Positions 1 to 7,532 are shown, counted from the first letter of the stretch. The stretch: 21,402 nt of DNA from QHBQ01 sp038230695 (GCA_038230695.1 JBBRMT010000054.1:1-21402), one strand, 5' to 3'. Notes: generated from the letters alone by a model not told the origin. Numbers and translations: made by a program.

Positions 1-2
1 AT

Positions 3-932
3 GCCAGTCAGAACGGCCGCGCCAGCGGTCACATAACTCAAAACTCAGGGCGGACGCAATCCGCCCCTACGACAACTCAAAACTTCGCAATTGACAGAAC
101 GCCCAAGATGTTCATCGGTGGCAAGCAGGCGCGGCCCGATAGCGGCTACAGCATGGTGATACATAACCCCGAAGGTGGGCAAATCGGCGAGGTGGGCGAG
201 GGCAACCGCAAGGACATCCGCAATGCGGTGGAAGCGGCGCACGCCGCCGAGGGCTGGGCCAACACCTACGGCCACAACAAGGCCCAGATCCTCTACTATA
301 TCGCCGAGAACCTGGCGGTGCGTGCCGACGAATTCGCCCGCCGTTTGCGGCAGCAGACTGGCGCAAGTGAGGCCGCTGCCAGCGCCGAGGTGGAAGCCAG
401 CATCAGCCGTCTGTTCACCTACGCTGCCTGGGCCGACAAGTACGATGGCCGCGTCCACTCCACCCCGTCGCGCAACGTGACGTTGGCGATGAATGAGGCG
501 ATTGGCGTGCTGGGCCTGATCTGCCCCGACGACGCGCCGCTGCTATCGTTCGTCTCCCTAATCGCGCCCGCGATCGCGATGGGCAACACAGTAGTGGTGG
601 TGCCATCGCAGGCGCATCCCCTCAGCGCCAGCGACTTCTACCAGGTGCTGGAAACCTCCGACCTGCCCGCTGGGGTGGTCAACATCGTGACCGGCCCCCG
701 CGAGACGCTGGCGAAGGTGCTGGCCGAGCATGAGGATGTGGACGGTGTGTGGTACTTTGGCAACGCAGCGGGCAGCAAGATGGTGGAGTACGAGTCGGCC
801 AGCAACATGAAGCGCACCTGGGTTAGCTACGGCCACCAGCGCAACTGGCTGGATACGGCGCAGGGAGAAGGCGAGGAGTGGCTACGCGAGGCCACCCAGG
901 TGAAGAACGTGTGGGTGCCTTACGGGGAATAA
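3..932 (+). CDS. ALDH16-type aldehyde dehydrogenase, C-terminal vestigial domain (5' end cut by window edge)
   Basis: The protein from Met at 108 (274 aa) has an ALDH fold but stops before the catalytic Cys region. The usual ELGGK segment is replaced by a WVSYGHQRNW stretch, and it ends in VKNVWVPYGE. From memory of the family, this is the pattern of the non-catalytic second domain of bidomain ALDH16 enzymes, which helps assembly and does not itself oxidise aldehydes. The reading frame is open from base 3 through 108, with no Shine-Dalgarno before the Met at 108. The DRTPK-MFIGGKQ junction looks like the interdomain linker. I therefore read this as the tail of a longer gene whose catalytic domain lies to the left of the window. 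Alternatively it is a stand-alone gene starting at 108. Codons 35-95 of the linker run through repeat DNA (see repeat entries). Its 3' end overlaps the convergent chemoreceptor gene by 51 bp. Confidence 0.75.
   Translation, partial: ASQNGRASGHITQNSGRTQSAPTTTQNFAIDRTPKMFIGGKQARPDSGYSMVIHNPEGGQIGEVGEGNRKDIRNAVEAAHAAEGWANTYGHNKAQILYYIAENLAVRADEFARRLRQQTGASEAAASAEVEASISRLFTYAAWADKYDGRVHSTPSRNVTLAMNEAIGVLGLICPDDAPLLSFVSLIAPAIAMGNTVVVVPSQAHPLSASDFYQVLETSDLPAGVVNIVTGPRETLAKVLAEHEDVDGVWYFGNAAGSKMVEYESASNMKRTWVSYGHQRNWLDTAQGEGEEWLREATQVKNVWVPYGE
35..84. repeat. Hairpin repeat flanked by heptamer repeats, inside the ALDH16 linker
   Basis: Positions 48-54 (GGGCGGA) and 60-66 (TCCGCCC) form a perfect 7-bp stem around the loop CGCAA, followed by CCTAC. 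It is flanked by two copies of the 11-mer AACTCAAAACT at 35-45 and 74-84, themselves built on the 7-bp unit AACTCAA. The hairpin shares its CGCAA loop and CGCCCCTAC tail with the element at 8595-8615. It lies in the open reading frame of the ALDH gene, so if that frame is used it is translated as a Thr/Gln/Ser-rich linker. Confidence 0.65.
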
Positions 933-3107
933 AGGGGCGGTATCTTTATTAGAAGTCCCATTTTGATGCCCAAACTGGCTGGATGCCTGATTAAGCCGCT
1001 TTGCCAGGGCGCTCAGTTCGACTGCCTCGGTGGTGATCACCGTGCTGCGCTGGGCTAGTTGCTGGCTGGCGCTTGCCAACGACTCGATGGTGCCAGCGGC
1101 ATTAACGCTGCCTTCGCGTTGTTGCTTGGTATCCTGCTGAATGATGCCTGCCGACTGGTTCAGCTTGGCAATAGTGTCGGAGATAGTGTGCATCAGCGTC
1201 TCCAGTCGGGCGCTCTGCTGCACCCCATCGCCAATCGCCTGAAGTTCGCGCTGGATCGAAGCGACCGCCGCGATAATGTTCTCCTGCACCTCGGTAAGCG
1301 ATTGCTGCGCCACCTCTGAAGCAGTGTTCGATTGGTCGGCTAGCGCCTGCACCTCATGGGCGATGACCGCAAAGCGGAGGCCCGCCGCACCCGCGCCGCC
1401 CGCCTCGATGGCCGCATTGAGAGCCAGCAGCTTGGTCTCGTCGGCAATGTTGTTTAGCTCCTCCATTACCTCGCTAATCGCTGTCGAGCTACGGGTAAGG
1501 CTAACCGCGATTACCTCCAGGCTCTCGCTATCCTCGCGCAAGCGGCCTAGCACCTCGCGGGTTTGCTGCAGGGCAATATCGCCCTCATGTTGCTCGTCCT
1601 GCAGCACATCGGCGGCCTCGGCTACTTGCTGGCTGGATTGAGCGATGCGGGTGGCCGAGCGACTCAGTTGCCCGAAGGTGGCGGAGATCTCCGCCAGGGC
1701 GGTTGCCTGCTGCACCGCGAACTCCTTCTGCTGCGCCACGCTGCCCTGCAACTCGCTGGCCGAGCTTTGCAGCCGTTCGCTGACAATCTGCTGTTCGCGC
1801 TGGTTGCGTTCACGCTCCTGCAACAATGTGTCCAGGTCGCCTACCATCTGATTGAAGCGTTGCCCTAGCCGTCCCAGTTCGTCGTTGCTAGCGTTCGGTA
1901 CGCGGGCGCTGAAATCGCCATGCGCCACTTCGCTCATCGCCACTTCCATGTGGCTGATCGGGCGCAGTAGCAGGAAACCGACCGTAATCAGCACCACGAA
2001 GAAGATAGCAATGAATGTGAGCGCAGTGCCAGCGACGAGCGTAATCAACTGACTGTTAAGTGTGGCGTAGGCAATGCTCTGTGGCGCGGAGCGCACCACC
2101 GTCCAGCCCAGTCGGTTGACCGCTTCGATCACGGCAGGATCATTCTGAGTATAACCGATGCTGCGCTGCAATGAGGCATAGGAGAATACGCTTGCCGCGT
2201 TGTCGCCTGTCTGTGTCGTTTCTGCGCTACCGCCGCTGGCATTTGGATTGTTTTTAATCTGGTCGAACCAGGTTTGGGGCAGGCTTTTAATGCTGCTGAT
2301 TGTGCTGATCTGCGGCGCTCTACCGGCAACCTGACTGCTAATTTCGTACAATGCCAGCACTGCGCCGTTCTGATTGAGCAGCCAGGTACGTTCGCCCACC
2401 GCCAGGTCGCCGCTGGTAAGGATGGGATTGGTAATTTGGTCGGCGCTCAGGCCCACTATCAGGTAACCTGCCACGCGACCTGTCTGCTGCAAATCCGGCA
2501 CTGCCGTGATGATGATAATGAGGTTATCGCCGACATTAGCGATAGACTGCGGCTCGGTAAAGGCGATGGGCAAGGCAATTGCCCCCGAATTAGTGGGATG
2601 CGGCCACCAGGCGAACTGGCGCAGATCGTAGGTCGGCCAGCCCAGGGTTGTGATACCCACCAATGCGCCACTGGGACTGCCGAGCAGCACGAATGCGCGG
2701 TTGGGGAAACGCTGCCGGTAGTCGACCAGACTCAGGCTAATCTGGCTGTTGACATAGGTGTTGCGGAGTACGCCATTTTCACCAGAGTTTTGCCACAACG
2801 AGGCGGTGTTGGTAATTGTATCGCCATTGGAGGAGTTGTACTGCAAGCTACTATGGACTATATCCTGGCTGCCCAGCTCTTCCATCCGCTCTCCCTCCTG
2901 TATAAGCTCGGATGCCAGCGCGTCGCGCTGCGATACGGCCCATACCCGCTGGTCGTTCTGCACCTTGTCTTTGAGCAACCCATTAGCTTGCTGATAATTG
3001 AAGATACCTACTAGTGCGGAGATAGGCACGATTACCAGCAGCAACAGCAGCAGGAACTTGAGCAATAGCGAGGTGGTCAGCCGTTTGGCAGCGACAGGGT
3101 TGGTCAT
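882..3107 (-). CDS. Membrane methyl-accepting chemotaxis-like receptor with degenerate signalling tip
   Basis: This 741-aa protein has the domain order of a transmembrane chemoreceptor. There is one membrane segment near residues 11-34, an extracytoplasmic sensor of about 310 residues (Cache-like by length and position), a second membrane segment at about 353-382, a HAMP domain at about 383-435, and a long coiled-coil signalling domain centred on KLLALNAAIEA at about 559-569. Receptors of this type control CheA through CheW. The tip reads EAGGAGAAGLRF where the family consensus is EAARAGEqGRGF, so the conserved Arg and Glu used in trimer and CheA/CheW contacts are missing. No che genes lie nearby. 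The ATG at 3107 has only a weak GAAGAG upstream; a promoter is seen at 3147-3175. The C-terminus overlaps the ALDH gene on the other strand. It may signal atypically or to a non-chemotaxis partner. Confidence 0.88.
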   Translation of the reverse strand: MTNPVAAKRLTTSLLLKFLLLLLLVIVPISALVGIFNYQQANGLLKDKVQNDQRVWAVSQRDALASELIQEGERMEELGSQDIVHSSLQYNSSNGDTITNTASLWQNSGENGVLRNTYVNSQISLSLVDYRQRFPNRAFVLLGSPSGALVGITTLGWPTYDLRQFAWWPHPTNSGAIALPIAFTEPQSIANVGDNLIIIITAVPDLQQTGRVAGYLIVGLSADQITNPILTSGDLAVGERTWLLNQNGAVLALYEISSQVAGRAPQISTISSIKSLPQTWFDQIKNNPNASGGSAETTQTGDNAASVFSYASLQRSIGYTQNDPAVIEAVNRLGWTVVRSAPQSIAYATLNSQLITLVAGTALTFIAIFFVVLITVGFLLLRPISHMEVAMSEVAHGDFSARVPNASNDELGRLGQRFNQMVGDLDTLLQERERNQREQQIVSERLQSSASELQGSVAQQKEFAVQQATALAEISATFGQLSRSATRIAQSSQQVAEAADVLQDEQHEGDIALQQTREVLGRLREDSESLEVIAVSLTRSSTAISEVMEELNNIADETKLLALNAAIEAGGAGAAGLRFAVIAHEVQALADQSNTASEVAQQSLTEVQENIIAAVASIQRELQAIGDGVQQSARLETLMHTISDTIAKLNQSAGIIQQDTKQQREGSVNAAGTIESLASASQQLAQRSTVITTEAVELSALAKRLNQASSQFGHQNGTSNKDTAPLFPVRHPHVLHLGGLA

Positions 3108-3146
3108 TGAGATACTCTTCTATGATTTAAGGGTTGGGCTGTTGCT

Positions 3147-3175
3147 ATTGTATCACAGTTAGAGAAGATACACAA
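3147..3175 (-). promoter_or_regulatory. Promoter of the chemoreceptor gene
   Basis: On the minus strand, TTGTGT (3170-3175) and TACAAT (3147-3152) are 17 bp apart, with TGA directly before the -10 (extended -10 form). Transcription would start near 3140, giving a leader of about 33 nt before the ATG at 3107. This suggests the gene is transcribed separately from the M23 gene upstream of it. Confidence 0.5.
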
Positions 3176-3199
3176 GATGGGAGTAGCCGATTAGCCGAT

Positions 3200-4696
3200 T
3201 CAATCACTCAGCGGGAAGCTGCGGTTGACCCACTCGTTGGGGTCAACCGGCGTGCGGCCAACGCGCACCTCCCAGTGCAGGTGGGGGCCGGTGCTGAAGC
3301 CGGTGCTGCCAACCCTACCGATCGGCTGGCCGCGAGTCACGCTGTCGCCAATGTTCACCGCGATGTAGGAGAGATGCGCGTAGACGGTGTGTACGCCCAT
3401 GCCGTGGTCGAGGACGATGCAGTTGCCCCGCTCCGGTAGGGTGCCAGCGAAGACCACTCGCCCGTTGGCGGCGGCGGATACCACCGTACCCTGCGGCGCA
3501 GCCATATCTATGCCGGGGTGATAGGTGCTAGGTGGCGCTCCGTTATAGCCGCGCCGTTGCCCAAACTCGGTGGTGACATGGTACTGGCTCAAGGGGGTGA
3601 GGAACGGCCCTTGCCATAGTTGCTGGGCTACGGTGTTGTCGCTGGCGGCGTTCATTGCGGCTGTCTCCCTGGCTTCCGCTTGCGGAGTGAGCAGCGATTG
3701 CAAGTCGGAGCCGATCGGCAGATCCTGGCTAGGGAAGGCGCGAGCGTAGAGCTGCACGGTGCGGCTGAGATGGCGTGCTGTACCATCCGGCTCAGTCAGG
3801 GTCATGGTTAGCTTGTGAAGGCCGATTCCCTGGAACGCCGGTGCGCCCAGCAGCGTCCAGTAGCCCGCATGGGGTGGGTTGTCGTCGCGTAGCCAGGTTA
3901 CGGCAAGGCCGTCGTAGCTGCCGCTAATAGTCGCGCCCGCTGCCGCGCTAACCCGCACCACCATGCTGCGGCCCTCAGCCAGCGTTGGCGGCCACATCTG
4001 CACCAACGCCCCACCTGGTGTGGCAATGCCGCTGCCTACTAGCGAGTCGTAGCCAAGTGGGGCAATCTGCACCTCGTCGCCGCTGACCGCCAGTTCGGGG
4101 AAATCGTCGAACCGCGCCCGCTCGAAGTATTGCACAGTGCGCCCGCTCTGATCCTGCACTGGCTCAGTGATGGGGTAGCCAAAGCGGTCGAGTCCGCCTT
4201 GCTGCTGCCAGTATTGCAAGAACACTCCGCCGACGTTGTGGCCGGTTGCCGCAAAGTATGCAATGCTACTTCGCTTTGGCGCAGCCTTAGCCGTGCTAAC
4301 ATTATCACGGACCGCCGCCTCACGGCCCAGGAAGCCGAGGCTGACCTGATAGTTGGGGTCGCTAAACTCAGGGTGGTACTCGAACCGCGCCCGCTCGAAG
4401 TATTGCACCGTGTATTCTTTACCGTCGGCGGCGTTGACCTGGCGAAACTCCTCGCTAATCGGCAGGCCGAATGTTGCCTGTCCGCCATGTGCCTGCCAGT
4501 AGTCGCGGAAGCCGAACGCCAGATTGTGGCCGGTCTCCGCAAAGTAGGATGCTACACTGCTGTCCACTGTGGGAGTAGCGGGCATCGCGGGCGAAATCGT
4601 CTGCGCCGCCGCTTGCTGGCCGCCGCTAATTAGTTGCAGCAGCATGGCAAGCAATAGGAGCGCCGCGCTGCGCTCCCTGATCGTACCTTTGTGCAT
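3200..4696 (-). CDS. Secreted M23 family (LytM-like) metallopeptidase with two N-terminal wall-type repeats
   Basis: This 498-aa protein begins with a signal peptide (hydrophobic residues about 11-30, AAAQ cleavage region). Two related repeats follow, at about 47-110 and 144-202. Each carries YFA-TGHN, a YWQ-GG-FG-PI core and the ending VQYFERARF. A middle region at about 230-320 looks beta-rich. The C-terminal M23 domain (about 372-490) has the zinc ligands H393 and D397 (HPGID) and H474 (PHLHWEV, with H472), plus H441 in YAHL, so it should be active. M23 enzymes cut peptide cross-links or glycine bonds in cell walls; the repeats probably bind wall or surface glycan (inference). The ATG has no usable Shine-Dalgarno. 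A TAATAT hexamer ends 6 nt before it, suggesting a leaderless transcript. Its substrate cannot be told from sequence. Confidence 0.92.
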   Translation of the reverse strand: MHKGTIRERSAALLLLAMLLQLISGGQQAAAQTISPAMPATPTVDSSVASYFAETGHNLAFGFRDYWQAHGGQATFGLPISEEFRQVNAADGKEYTVQYFERARFEYHPEFSDPNYQVSLGFLGREAAVRDNVSTAKAAPKRSSIAYFAATGHNVGGVFLQYWQQQGGLDRFGYPITEPVQDQSGRTVQYFERARFDDFPELAVSGDEVQIAPLGYDSLVGSGIATPGGALVQMWPPTLAEGRSMVVRVSAAAGATISGSYDGLAVTWLRDDNPPHAGYWTLLGAPAFQGIGLHKLTMTLTEPDGTARHLSRTVQLYARAFPSQDLPIGSDLQSLLTPQAEARETAAMNAASDNTVAQQLWQGPFLTPLSQYHVTTEFGQRRGYNGAPPSTYHPGIDMAAPQGTVVSAAANGRVVFAGTLPERGNCIVLDHGMGVHTVYAHLSYIAVNIGDSVTRGQPIGRVGSTGFSTGPHLHWEVRVGRTPVDPNEWVNRSFPLSD

Positions 4697-4702
4697 GGCT
4701 CT

Positions 4703-4731
4703 ATATTATCCTATCTAGCATCTCATGTTCA
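4703..4731 (-). promoter_or_regulatory. Promoter of the M23 peptidase gene, leaderless type
   Basis: On the minus strand, TGAACA (4726-4731) and TAATAT (4703-4708) are 17 bp apart. The -10 is followed by AGAGCC and then the ATG, so a start site 7 nt downstream of the -10 would fall on the A of ATG. The weak -35 and AT-rich setting leave this as a prediction. Confidence 0.45.
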
Positions 4732-4803
4732 TGGCTGCTTTCGCGCCTTACATATATAAACGTAACTAACCGCCTAAAGTTATACACTCTTTATTGGCAA
4801 GTG

Positions 4804-5460
4804 CTATTCTTTAACTCGCTGCTGACGCAGGCAATATACAATAAAGCCGATCATCTGCGCTATCAGGGTGAGGGCGGTGAGGGCAATAACCACACTGGCA
4901 ATGCCCCAGCCTCTGACCCAAATGTTCTCGAAGCCCAAGGTGTGGATAACCACAAGTACGAATAGTATGTAGTTGAGCCGCTGCAATGCCTTCCAGCGCG
5001 GGCCGCGCAGCCGTCGCAAGCACCAATCGTTGGAGATGAGCAGCAGGCCGAGCATGATGATGCTGGCGAACAGGCCCAGATAGTTGACCAGGCCAAACCA
5101 GGTAAACTGGCCGAAGAAGTAAGCCAGGTTGCCCCCAAAATTGCGCCCCCACAGGATCAAGGCTACGTGTACCACGCTCGTCGCTGCCGCCCACATACCG
5201 ATGTCGCGGCGGCTGTCCAGGTTGAGCGGCACTCGCCGATACTGCGCCAGCTTGAGTGGACCGATTAGCAGGGTAAGGATGATGAACAATAGCGAAACGT
5301 AGGCCAACCCTACCTCCAGCACCTCGAAGAAGCGGAAGTTGGGAGCTAGCAGGGCGGTGATATAGCAGCCCGCCACTGTGATGATGCCCATCAGCAGGTG
5401 GGTGGTGGCGCGGTTGGCCTCGCGTTTGGCCTCGCGGATAACCTTTCGGGTTGTTGCCAT
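4804..5460 (-). CDS. Ferric reductase-like / MsrQ-like heme membrane protein
   Basis: This 218-aa protein has about six hydrophobic segments and a conserved WKALQRLNYILF...VIHTLGF region, the core of the ferric reductase-like transmembrane domain. Such proteins carry heme in the membrane and pass electrons to a partner; MsrQ serves the methionine sulfoxide reductase MsrP. His98 and His173 are candidate heme ligands. The usual His of the LHRL motif is Gln (Q160), which I believe occurs in some family members, so heme content may differ. I chose the ATG at 5460 (MATTRKV) over one 27 codons upstream because the extra residues would be encoded by heptamer repeat DNA and an AAAGGCG stands 10 nt before the ATG at 5460. 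No msrP or flavin-reductase gene is adjacent. Electron donor and acceptor are unknown. Confidence 0.75.
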   Translation of the reverse strand: MATTRKVIREAKREANRATTHLLMGIITVAGCYITALLAPNFRFFEVLEVGLAYVSLLFIILTLLIGPLKLAQYRRVPLNLDSRRDIGMWAAATSVVHVALILWGRNFGGNLAYFFGQFTWFGLVNYLGLFASIIMLGLLLISNDWCLRRLRGPRWKALQRLNYILFVLVVIHTLGFENIWVRGWGIASVVIALTALTLIAQMIGFIVYCLRQQRVKE

Positions 5461-5501
5461 ATTATAATTACGCCTTTGCGTGATTTGCAGATTGCCATAT
5501 C

Positions 5502-5529
5502 GAGTGCTGAGTGTTGAGTGCTGAGTGCT
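5502..5529. repeat. Heptamer tandem repeat, GAGTGCT x4
   Basis: Four contiguous 7-bp units, GAGTGCT / GAGTGTT / GAGTGCT / GAGTGCT, lie between the ferric-reductase-like gene and the GT4 gene, immediately followed by a second, different heptamer array at 5537-5557. This is the pattern called short tandemly repeated repetitive sequence in filamentous cyanobacteria. Confidence 0.8.
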
Positions 5530-5536
5530 GTCAATC

Positions 5537-5557
5537 TTCAACTTTCAACTTTCAACT
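5537..5557. repeat. Heptamer tandem repeat, TTCAACT x3, reaching the GT4 stop codon
   Basis: Three perfect TTCAACT units at 5537-5543, 5544-5550 and 5551-5557. The minus-strand stop codon of the glycosyltransferase (5552-5554) lies in the last unit, so the array has set or replaced the end of that gene. Confidence 0.8.
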
Positions 5558-6679
5558 CGCACTCGCTTCGAGCAACACCGCAAAGGTTTGCTCGGCGCAG
5601 CGTTGCCAGCTAAACCTGGCCGCCTGCTCAGGCCCAGCAGTCTGTAGTCGCTGACGCAGTGGTTCGTCGGTCAAGCCTTGCCGCAGTCCCGCAGCGATGC
5701 TTTCCACATCTTCGGGGTCGCATAGTAGGGCGGCATCGCCGACTATCTCCGGCAGGCTGGTGGTGTTCGATACCAGCGTCGGCGTGCCGCAGGCCAATGA
5801 CTCTAGCGCAGGCAGGCCGAAGCCCTCGTATAGCGATACCAGGGCGAACAGGCTGGCCCCACTGTAGAGCGCGGGCAGGTCGGCATCAGGGATGTAGCCA
5901 GGGAAGATTACATAACCCTCAAGCCCCAGTGCTTTTACCTTCGCGTAGATGTTGGCATATAGCCAGCCCGGCTTGCCACCCAACACCAGCTTGTAGCCCG
6001 CTGCGTCCTCGCCCATCGTGGCCCACGCTTCGATCAGTCGCACCAGGTTCTTGCGCGGCTGGATGGTGCCGACGTATAGCACATACTTCTCGCTGGGCAG
6101 CAGGCCGATGCGCTGCTTGGCCGCCTTGATTTGCGCCTCGTCGGTAACGCGCACGAAGCGCGGGTCGTAGCCGTGATGCACCACCCTGATCTTGTCGGCT
6201 TTCATGCCGATATGCTTGATAATATCCTGCTTGGTGGCCTCGGATACCGCGATGATGCGCCGCGCCTGCCTTGCGCTCCAGCGCGTGCTGGCCTGCAGAT
6301 ACCAGCGGCTAAAGCGGCCATGCGCTTCGGGATAGAGCAGATAACCGAGGTCATGAATAGTCACAACTGTGGGGGGGTGGATAAGTGGCGCCACATGGGC
6401 GGGGACGAACAGCACGCGGGGGCGGTGCAGCAGCATCTCCATACTAAGGCGCAGATGTGTCCACAGGCGGGGCAACGGGATTGCCCTAATCTTCCAGCGC
6501 GGTGGCAGCGCGTCGAACAGGCCTACCGCTGGCGGCCCGTTGAAGTAGAGGGTGTAGTGGTTGGTGCGGTCGGCCCGAAACAGCCCGCGGATCACCTGAT
6601 AGGCGTAGTTCTCGGTGCCGGTGCGCTGGCCTACTGCCAGGCGGCTGGCATCAATGCCAATCTCAATCGGTTTGCCCAT
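5552..6679 (-). CDS. GT4 family glycosyltransferase
   Basis: This 375-aa protein has the two Rossmann-like halves of a GT-B enzyme. The acceptor half (about 1-185) includes the glycine-containing N-terminal segment GQRTGTENYAYQ and the THDLGY-like IHDLGYLLYPE. The donor half (about 195-370) includes VGTIQPRKN (203-211) and the EGFGLPALE motif with the E-x7-E pair (E285, E293), which binds the nucleotide-sugar. GT4 enzymes transfer a sugar from a nucleotide donor with retention, often to a lipid or glycan at the membrane face. Sugar and acceptor are not predictable here. It stands alone, divergent from the phosphatase gene and sharing a 109-nt intergenic region with it. No Shine-Dalgarno is at useful distance; TATAAT ends 6 nt before the ATG, as in a leaderless gene. 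Confidence 0.9.
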   Translation of the reverse strand: MGKPIEIGIDASRLAVGQRTGTENYAYQVIRGLFRADRTNHYTLYFNGPPAVGLFDALPPRWKIRAIPLPRLWTHLRLSMEMLLHRPRVLFVPAHVAPLIHPPTVVTIHDLGYLLYPEAHGRFSRWYLQASTRWSARQARRIIAVSEATKQDIIKHIGMKADKIRVVHHGYDPRFVRVTDEAQIKAAKQRIGLLPSEKYVLYVGTIQPRKNLVRLIEAWATMGEDAAGYKLVLGGKPGWLYANIYAKVKALGLEGYVIFPGYIPDADLPALYSGASLFALVSLYEGFGLPALESLACGTPTLVSNTTSLPEIVGDAALLCDPEDVESIAAGLRQGLTDEPLRQRLQTAGPEQAARFSWQRCAEQTFAVLLEASAS

Positions 6680-6685
6680 GTCCCT

Positions 6686-6691
6686 ATTATA
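6686..6691 (-). promoter_or_regulatory. -10 element of the GT4 gene, leaderless type
   Basis: A perfect TATAAT on the minus strand, then AGGGAC, then the ATG at 6679. A start 7 nt downstream of the -10 coincides with the start codon. No good -35 is visible (CGCAAA at 17 bp). The AGGGA is only 1 nt from the ATG, too near to act as a ribosome binding site. Confidence 0.45.
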
Positions 6692-6701
6692 ACCGAAAAA
6701 C

Positions 6702-6731
6702 TTGCCCCTTTGCGCCTAATGTTGGTATAAT
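6702..6731 (+). promoter_or_regulatory. Promoter of the phosphatase-kinase group
   Basis: TTGCCC (6702-6707) and TATAAT (6726-6731) are 18 bp apart, with TGG before the -10 (extended form). Transcription would start near 6738, about 50 nt before the chosen TTG start. It is back to back with the GT4 -10 element at 6686-6691. Confidence 0.55.
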
Positions 6732-6774
6732 ATTTGTTATAGAAGTGCTGATACTAATCTTTTGGCAACTTGGC

Positions 6775-6781
6775 AAGGAGG
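6775..6781 (+). promoter_or_regulatory. Strong ribosome binding site that fixes a TTG start
   Basis: AAGGAGG at 6775-6781 is a near-perfect Shine-Dalgarno. It is followed after 7 nt by TTG at 6789-6791, in frame with the phosphatase. This supports TTG 6789 over the in-frame TTG at 6762, which lies upstream of the site, and over the ATG at 6849. Confidence 0.75.
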
Positions 6782-6788
6782 CCATCTT

Positions 6789-7532
6789 TTGAACCCCGCT
6801 AATCAGACTGAGATTAACCCGATTGAGCAGAACAATGAAGTTCCAAATATGCGTAAGCGCCCACTACTTTTGGATCTGCCGCATTTGATTTATCGCCGCT
6901 TCTATGCGGCGCTTGCAGCGCGACGCGGCAATATCGGTGGCATCCCTATCAATTTCAGTTGGATAACACCCAGTATGGCGGTGGGTGGCCGCTTTCCCCT
7001 CGATGCCATCGAGCCACTAGCCAAAAAGTTCGGTATCAGTCATATTGTAGATGTGCGGGTCGAGGACAAGGATGACGAGGTAATGTTGCGCCAGCATGGT
7101 ATCACCCTGCTGCACCTGCCCACAATAGATAGCCGCGCTGTGTCGCAAGAGATGCTTGAGGATGGGGTGGCCTGGGTCAATCAGCAGCTTGCCGATGGTG
7201 GACGGGTCTACATCCATTGCGCCCACGGCATAGGCCGCAGCGTGCTGCTGGCCTGCTGTGTGCTGATAAGCATGGGCTACTCGGCGCAAGATGCGCTCCG
7301 CCTGGTCAAACAGAAGCGCCATCAGGCTGCGCCCAATCAGGAGCAACTCAACGCCCTGGTGGAGTTCGCCCGCCGCTGGCGTAAGCAGTTTGGCGGCTTC
7401 AGCGGCGATACCCTGACCGACCTCAAGGCCATTGCCTACAGTGACCGCGCCACCCTCGGTTTAGAACGCGAAAATAAGCTGGGCCTGAGCGATAACGACA
7501 AGGCTTATCTCTATCTAAGGACCTGGCGGTAG
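6789..7532 (+). CDS. Dual-specificity / tyrosine phosphatase family protein
   Basis: The protein is 247 aa from the TTG start. The signature loop HCAHGIGRS gives the catalytic H143-C144 and phosphate-binding R150 (numbering from TTG), and D114 in LPTID is a fitting general acid, so the cysteine-phosphatase site is complete. An N-terminal stretch of about 50 residues holds a possible membrane-facing amphipathic part (LPHLIYRRFYAAL), then INFSWITPSMAVGGRFP, which recalls phosphatases that begin with an -SWI-P-L-GG- strand, including PTPMT1-like lipid phosphatases. The substrate may be a phosphoprotein, phospholipid or nucleotide; I cannot decide. The C-terminal 50 residues are charged and outside the core. 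It is followed 4 nt later by an APH-family kinase gene, so the two are probably co-transcribed. Confidence 0.85.
   Translation: MNPANQTEINPIEQNNEVPNMRKRPLLLDLPHLIYRRFYAALAARRGNIGGIPINFSWITPSMAVGGRFPLDAIEPLAKKFGISHIVDVRVEDKDDEVMLRQHGITLLHLPTIDSRAVSQEMLEDGVAWVNQQLADGGRVYIHCAHGIGRSVLLACCVLISMGYSAQDALRLVKQKRHQAAPNQEQLNALVEFARRWRKQFGGFSGDTLTDLKAIAYSDRATLGLERENKLGLSDNDKAYLYLRTWR

Noticed and set aside
3184..3199. Tandem 8-mer TAGCCGAT x2 between the M23 and chemoreceptor genes
   Set aside because: Only two copies and a different unit length from the heptamers. Probably chance or a minor slippage event.
5461..5541. Longer N-terminus for the ferric reductase-like protein
   Set aside because: The extra 27 residues translate the GAGTGCT repeat region. 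The ATG at 5460 has a usable upstream AAAGGCG.
5502..5557. CRISPR-like array
   Set aside because: The units are 7 bp and contiguous, with no spacers and no cas genes.
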